A DNA stretch of 64,000 bases from CAYTGM01 sp964437365 (GTDB lineage: Bacteria; Sumerlaeota; Sumerlaeia; SLMS01). A program made the position numbers and the translations under genes. Shown one piece after another: positions 60,563 through 64,000 of this stretch (the first letter of the stretch is position 1; each line of letters starts with the position of its first letter). The stretch covers positions 310,001 through 374,000 of the forward strand of contig CAYTGM010000001.1 in assembly GCA_964437365.1 (NCBI GenBank), given 5' to 3'. Below the pieces are notes generated by a model. That model was not told the origin of the DNA and ran no database searches. It saw only the letters and a program-made list of their open reading frames with translations.

Positions 60563-61360
60563 TTGAGTGAGAACATAGACAAAAATGATGAACTCGAATC
60601 CACAGCGGGATCTGCTGTTGCTGAGTCGGGTGATAACGTCGCTGTAGAAGATAACTCTTCAGAAACTCTCCAGGGAGCCATCGAGGCACACTACCGCCCT
60701 GTCGACCCGGCTAACCTTGACCTCCGTGAAGACGTGGTTGCTCTCAACCGTGTTGCGAAGGTTGTTAAAGGTGGTCGCCGTTTCAGCTTTGCTGCGCTTG
60801 TTGTCGTAGGCGACGGCGCCGGTCACGTTGGAGTTGGCTTTGGTAAGGCTAACGAAGTGCCTGATTCGATTCAAAAAGCAGTTGAAGCGGCGAAGAAAAG
60901 TCTGATCCGCGTTCCACTTGTTGGTCGTACAATTCCCTTCGAGACGCTTGGTGTATTCGGTGCTGGAGAAGTGATGCTGAAGCCGGCCTCTGAAGGTACT
61001 GGTTTGATTGCCGGACCTGCAGCTCGTGCTGTTCTTGAGCTGGCTGGTGTTCAGGACGTCCTGACTAAAGTCCTTGGCAGCCAGAATCAGCTGAACGTTG
61101 TACGCGCTACCTTCGAAGGTCTAAGGTCACTTGAGCTCGCAGAAGAAGTTGCTGCCCGTCGCGGAAAAACTCTTGAAGAGCTCATGGGACGCAAAGCTGC
61201 GGATCGTTACCGCAAGGCTCGTGAAGAAGCGATTAGTGGTGTTCACAAGCAGAAAGCTCAGGAACAGGATCGCCGTGATAAGAGTCAGCGCGGAACATAC
61301 ACCGCTGGTGGCCGCAAAGATGATGATTCAGCCAAAAAGGAATCCAATTCCGATAAATAA
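60563..61360 (+). CDS. rpsE: Ribosomal protein S5 with long N- and C-terminal extensions
   Basis: S5 contributes to decoding accuracy and mRNA entry. The core (about residues 52-207) is intact: VALNRVAKVVKGGRRFSFAA, GFGKANEVPDSIQKAVEAAK and the end RGKTLEELMG. The protein is 265 residues against 167 in E. coli. It has about 40 extra acidic residues at the N-terminus (ENIDKNDELESTAGS) and about 58 charged residues at the C-terminus, rich in Lys, Asp, Gln and Ser. The start is TTG at 60563 with GGAAAGG upstream. Both tails look disordered. Confidence 0.95.
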   Translation: MSENIDKNDELESTAGSAVAESGDNVAVEDNSSETLQGAIEAHYRPVDPANLDLREDVVALNRVAKVVKGGRRFSFAALVVVGDGAGHVGVGFGKANEVPDSIQKAVEAAKKSLIRVPLVGRTIPFETLGVFGAGEVMLKPASEGTGLIAGPAARAVLELAGVQDVLTKVLGSQNQLNVVRATFEGLRSLELAEEVAARRGKTLEELMGRKAADRYRKAREEAISGVHKQKAQEQDRRDKSQRGTYTAGGRKDDDSAKKESNSDK

Positions 61361-61421
61361 TCGAATGACGAGAAAGGACCTTGAGTCCCTCTCGAGTTTA
61401 CGCAACAGGAACTAAAGGATC

Positions 61422-61601
61422 ATGAAAAAGGTCAAAATTACATGGATTAAAAGCGGAATTGGCTGCCGAGAGCAGCATCGCAAGACCATCAAAGCTCTCG
61501 GTCTTCGTCGCTTGAACCAGACAATAGAGAAAGAACTTACACCTCCCATTAAGGGAATGATCGACCAGGTTTATTACCTTCTGAAGGTAGAGGAAGTTTA
61601 A
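61422..61601 (+). CDS. rpmD: Ribosomal protein L30
   Basis: A 59-residue L30: MKKVKITWIKSGIGCREQHR, then IKALGLRRLNQTIEKELTPP and GMIDQVYYLLKVEEV. It fits the usual K-x2-KxTL-x-RS-x-IG start and the LGL-R-x-N motif, with Trp and Lys replacing the more usual Leu and Arg. It lies exactly between rpsE and rplO, one base before rplO. Confidence 0.95.
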   Translation: MKKVKITWIKSGIGCREQHRKTIKALGLRRLNQTIEKELTPPIKGMIDQVYYLLKVEEV

Positions 61602-61602
61602 T

Positions 61603-62046
61603 ATGAAGATCAATGAACTGCCGGGAGATCCGGGAAGAAAACAAAAGACTAAACGTCTTGGTCGCGGACACGGAAGTGGACTCGGCAAGACATCCGGTAA
61701 AGGACACAAAGGTCAGCAGGCCAGGTCCGGCGGCGGCAAGAGCGGAACCTTCGAAGGGGGGCAGATGCCACTTGCCCGTCGTATCCCTAAAGGAGGATTC
61801 AAGAATCCTTTCCGTGTGGATTATGAAGTAGTTAACCTCTCAAGTCTTGAGAAGAAGTTTGATGATGGAGCAGCTGTTGATGCAGAAGCATTGAAAAAAG
61901 CTCGCGTCATTAACACGAAAAAGCCCGTGAAACTCCTTGCGAACGGTGAAATTTCCAAGAAGCTCACGGTGAAAGTTAACAAAGCAAGTAAAGCAGCGAT
62001 TGAAAAAGTGGAAAAAGCAGGCGGAACAGTCGAACTGGTAAAGTAA
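61603..62046 (+). CDS. rplO: Ribosomal protein L15
   Basis: The 147-residue L15 is a late 50S assembly protein. The glycine- and arginine-rich N-terminal arm (RLGRGHGSGLGKTSGKGHKG) and FEGGQMPLARRIPKGGFKNP are typical. After it, 86 bases lead to secY with no strong hairpin. Confidence 0.97.
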   Translation: MKINELPGDPGRKQKTKRLGRGHGSGLGKTSGKGHKGQQARSGGGKSGTFEGGQMPLARRIPKGGFKNPFRVDYEVVNLSSLEKKFDDGAAVDAEALKKARVINTKKPVKLLANGEISKKLTVKVNKASKAAIEKVEKAGGTVELVK

Positions 62047-62132
62047 GTCTGCCTTAATACTGGCAGGAACCTTGACTAGAGGCCTCGGAATCATTTCGCT
62101 GACACAAACTGGACAAACGTGACAGGCATTAA

Positions 62133-63560
62133 ATGATAGAAACAATCAGGAATATGTTCGCGATAAAGGATCTGCGCCAGCGGATCCTTTTTACGCTTAT
62201 GATGATAGCCGTCTACCGTATCGGCACTTTCATCCCATGCCCTTTTATCAGCGTGGATTACATGAACGACGCTTTTGGGTCTGGCGGACTATCAGAGGGC
62301 ATCTTCGGCGTAGCCGATATGTTCACTGGAGGCGCTTTCTCCAAGCTGACGATCATGTCTCTTGGCATCATGCCTTATATCTCTGCTTCGATTATCCTGC
62401 AGATCCTGATGCCTGTGGTTCCACGCCTTGAGAAGATCGCCAAGGAAGGTGAAGCGGGTCGACGAAAGATCACTCAGTGGACTCGATATGGAACTGTTCT
62501 TCTGGCAGTGATTCAGGGGTTCGGTCTCGCGATGTATATTCAGACTGATCCGAAAATTATTACACCCTTCATGCGCGAGCATAATATCCTCTTCACGATC
62601 ACAACCGTTCTCTCCGTGACTGCTGGCACAACCTTCCTGATGTGGATCGGTGAAAAGATTACCGAAAAAGGCGTTGGAAATGGTATTTCACTACTGATTA
62701 CGATCAGTATTATATCAGCATATCCCGCGTATATTCGTGTTGCTAAACAGTCTATCGAACTTGGCAACCCACAACCAATCTGGGCATTGATCGTTGCCGG
62801 GATGGGAATCGTTGCGACCATTATGATTGTCCTGATCCAGGAAGGCGCTCGTAAGATTCCAATCCAGCACGCCAAGCAGATGGTCGGGCGCAAGATGCAG
62901 ACGGCACAGACCAACTACCTTCCATTGAAGGTGAACACAGCTGGTGTTATGCCCGTTATCTTCTCTTCTGCTATCCTGACACTTCCTGCGACAGTGTTCG
63001 GTTGGATCGGCGCCGATGCTGGTGGTGGAACACTTGGTTTTCTTGGTCAGATGTTCGCCCCTCAAACTCAGTACAATCTATACGATGCCTTTGGTATTGA
63101 AAAAGGTTCGATCTTTCTTCTTCTGAAAGCGGCTAACTTCCATACGTTTCTCTTCATCTTCCTGACCGCATTCTTCTGTTTTTTCTATACAGCCATCGTC
63201 TTTAACCCACAGGATGTTGCTGACAACCTGCGTCGTGTAGGTGCGTTCGTTCCTGGTTATCGTCCTGGAAAACAAACTGCAGAGTATATCGATCGTGTGA
63301 TGACACGTATTACATTTGTGGGCGCGATCTTCCTCTGTTCTGTATCCGTCATCCCTCTACTCCTTTCAGTCTCTTTTGATATTCCTTACATGATGGCAGA
63401 GTTTGCCGGTGGTACGGGTCTGATCATTGTTGTCGCTGTTGTACTCGACACGATGAAGCAGATCGAGTCACGCATGCTCATGCGTCACTATGAAGGCTTT
63501 AAATCAAGAAGACAGTCTGGTGGTGGTTCAAAACGTTGGGCTAAAGAAAGGAATTTCTAG
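62133..63560 (+). CDS. secY: Protein translocase subunit SecY
   Basis: The 475-residue channel protein of the Sec translocase has the expected ten membrane helices. Landmarks: KDLRQRILFTLMMIAVYRIG at the start, the plug-region sequence near YMNDAFGSGGLSEGIFGVAD, FMWIGEKITEKGVGNGISLL-type loop (here LMWIGEKITEKGVGNG) and the cytoplasmic loop FVPGYRPGKQTAEYIDRVMT. The C-terminal tail is slightly long and basic. It is in its usual place after rplO and before adk. Confidence 0.98.
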   Translation: MIETIRNMFAIKDLRQRILFTLMMIAVYRIGTFIPCPFISVDYMNDAFGSGGLSEGIFGVADMFTGGAFSKLTIMSLGIMPYISASIILQILMPVVPRLEKIAKEGEAGRRKITQWTRYGTVLLAVIQGFGLAMYIQTDPKIITPFMREHNILFTITTVLSVTAGTTFLMWIGEKITEKGVGNGISLLITISIISAYPAYIRVAKQSIELGNPQPIWALIVAGMGIVATIMIVLIQEGARKIPIQHAKQMVGRKMQTAQTNYLPLKVNTAGVMPVIFSSAILTLPATVFGWIGADAGGGTLGFLGQMFAPQTQYNLYDAFGIEKGSIFLLLKAANFHTFLFIFLTAFFCFFYTAIVFNPQDVADNLRRVGAFVPGYRPGKQTAEYIDRVMTRITFVGAIFLCSVSVIPLLLSVSFDIPYMMAEFAGGTGLIIVVAVVLDTMKQIESRMLMRHYEGFKSRRQSGGGSKRWAKERNF

Positions 63561-63592
63561 AGCTCCATGTTGATCAAGAGAGGGAATCCACG

Positions 63593-64000
63593 GTGAATCT
63601 CGTTCTATTTGGTCCACCGGGATCAGGAAAAGGAACACAATCAGATCTGATCGTCCGCCAGTATGCCATGACGCATATATCTACTGGCGATGCTTTAAGG
63701 GCGGCGATTAGAAATAAGACAGAAACGGGCATGAAAGCCCAGGAAATCATCTCGAAAGGCGAGCTTGTCAGTGATGAAATGATCACAGCTCTCCTGAGAG
63801 AAATCATCGCCCCACTCATCGGTGAAACGGAAAGTTTTCTTTTTGATGGCTATCCGAGAACTGTTGAGCAGGTTTATCTCCTCGAGAAAATCTGTGACGA
63901 CTTTGGGTTGATTCAACCGGTTGTCCTGAACCTCGAGGTGCCCGAAGAAACGCTGATCCTTCGACTGACAGGAAGAAGAATCTGCGCCGACTGTCGGACA
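63593..64000 (+). CDS. adk: Adenylate kinase, N-terminal part (cut by window end)
   Basis: 136 codons of adenylate kinase, which interconverts AMP, ADP and ATP. The GTG start at 63593 is followed by the P-loop LVLFGPPGSGKGTQSDL, the AMP-binding HISTGDALRAAI and LFDGYPRTVEQ. The final residues GRRICADCRT open the LID with a Cys-x2-Cys pair, so this is probably the zinc-binding LID type. It continues past the window. Confidence 0.95.
   Translation, partial: MNLVLFGPPGSGKGTQSDLIVRQYAMTHISTGDALRAAIRNKTETGMKAQEIISKGELVSDEMITALLREIIAPLIGETESFLFDGYPRTVEQVYLLEKICDDFGLIQPVVLNLEVPEETLILRLTGRRICADCRT

Noticed and set aside
1..64000. tRNA genes, CRISPR arrays and insertion sequences
   Set aside because: I looked for T-arm motifs with cloverleaf context, regularly spaced repeats and transposase-like frames with terminal repeats, and found none.

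Overview
The window looks like chromosomal DNA of a Gram-negative (two-membrane) bacterium of moderate G+C. Evidence for two membranes: a lipoprotein with a lipobox, an AsmA-like protein, a secretin-type STN domain, and many Sec signal peptides. Large signalling fusions (a Ser/Thr kinase with an ectodomain, a membrane-tethered sigma factor), frequent TTG/GTG starts, a plant-type DapB, an MqnP-like prenyltransferase and a golvesin-type amidase fit the PVC superphylum or a neighbouring uncultured phylum. No rRNA gene is present to settle this, so the assignment is an inference. I see no tRNA, CRISPR array, insertion sequence or phage gene.

Layout. (1) 1-9.3 kb, mixed housekeeping: the tail of a PhoU-like gene; a soluble PAS histidine kinase with a MetOD1-like partner; a CoA-acylating aldehyde dehydrogenase with a microcompartment-type N-terminal helix, followed by a plant-type DapB; a reverse operon of gamma-carbonic-anhydrase-like protein, GT-C membrane transferase and a DUF6263-like secreted protein; and a site-2-protease-like CBS protein. 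(2) 9.5-20.4 kb: a 1628-residue kinase (beta-propeller, TM, TPRs, kinase); on the reverse strand an STN-domain protein, a multidomain amidase, a small lipoprotein, recF and a UbiA-family gene. (3) 20.5-28 kb, forward: an unknown protein, a GT4 glycosyltransferase, a TPR protein, a uracil-DNA glycosylase and a large secreted subtilase. (4) 28.1-47.1 kb, the accessory region: a sigma factor fused through a TM helix to a giant carboxypeptidase-regulatory-like ectodomain faces a reverse cluster of four paralogous secreted beta-propeller-like proteins. One paralog is fused in frame behind a membrane-anchored HExxH peptidase. An AsmA-like protein lies in the cluster and an unknown secreted protein diverges from it. 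(5) 47.3-50.7 kb: a second GT-C transferase and a DUF1015 protein. (6) 50.7 kb to the end: tuf with a long structured leader, then the S10-spc ribosomal cluster (rpsJ to rplO), secY and the start of adk. rpsN is missing from its usual place and S5 carries long tails.

How the parts may work together. Regions 2 and 4 hold two one-polypeptide signalling devices that join an outside sensor to an inside effector: the propeller kinase and the ectodomain sigma factor. The propeller-paralog/peptidase cluster beside the sigma gene is the best candidate for an undescribed cell-surface system. That link rests on position and architecture only. Region 6 is the growth core; its leader and the hairpin after tuf suggest attenuation controlling ribosome and EF-Tu synthesis.
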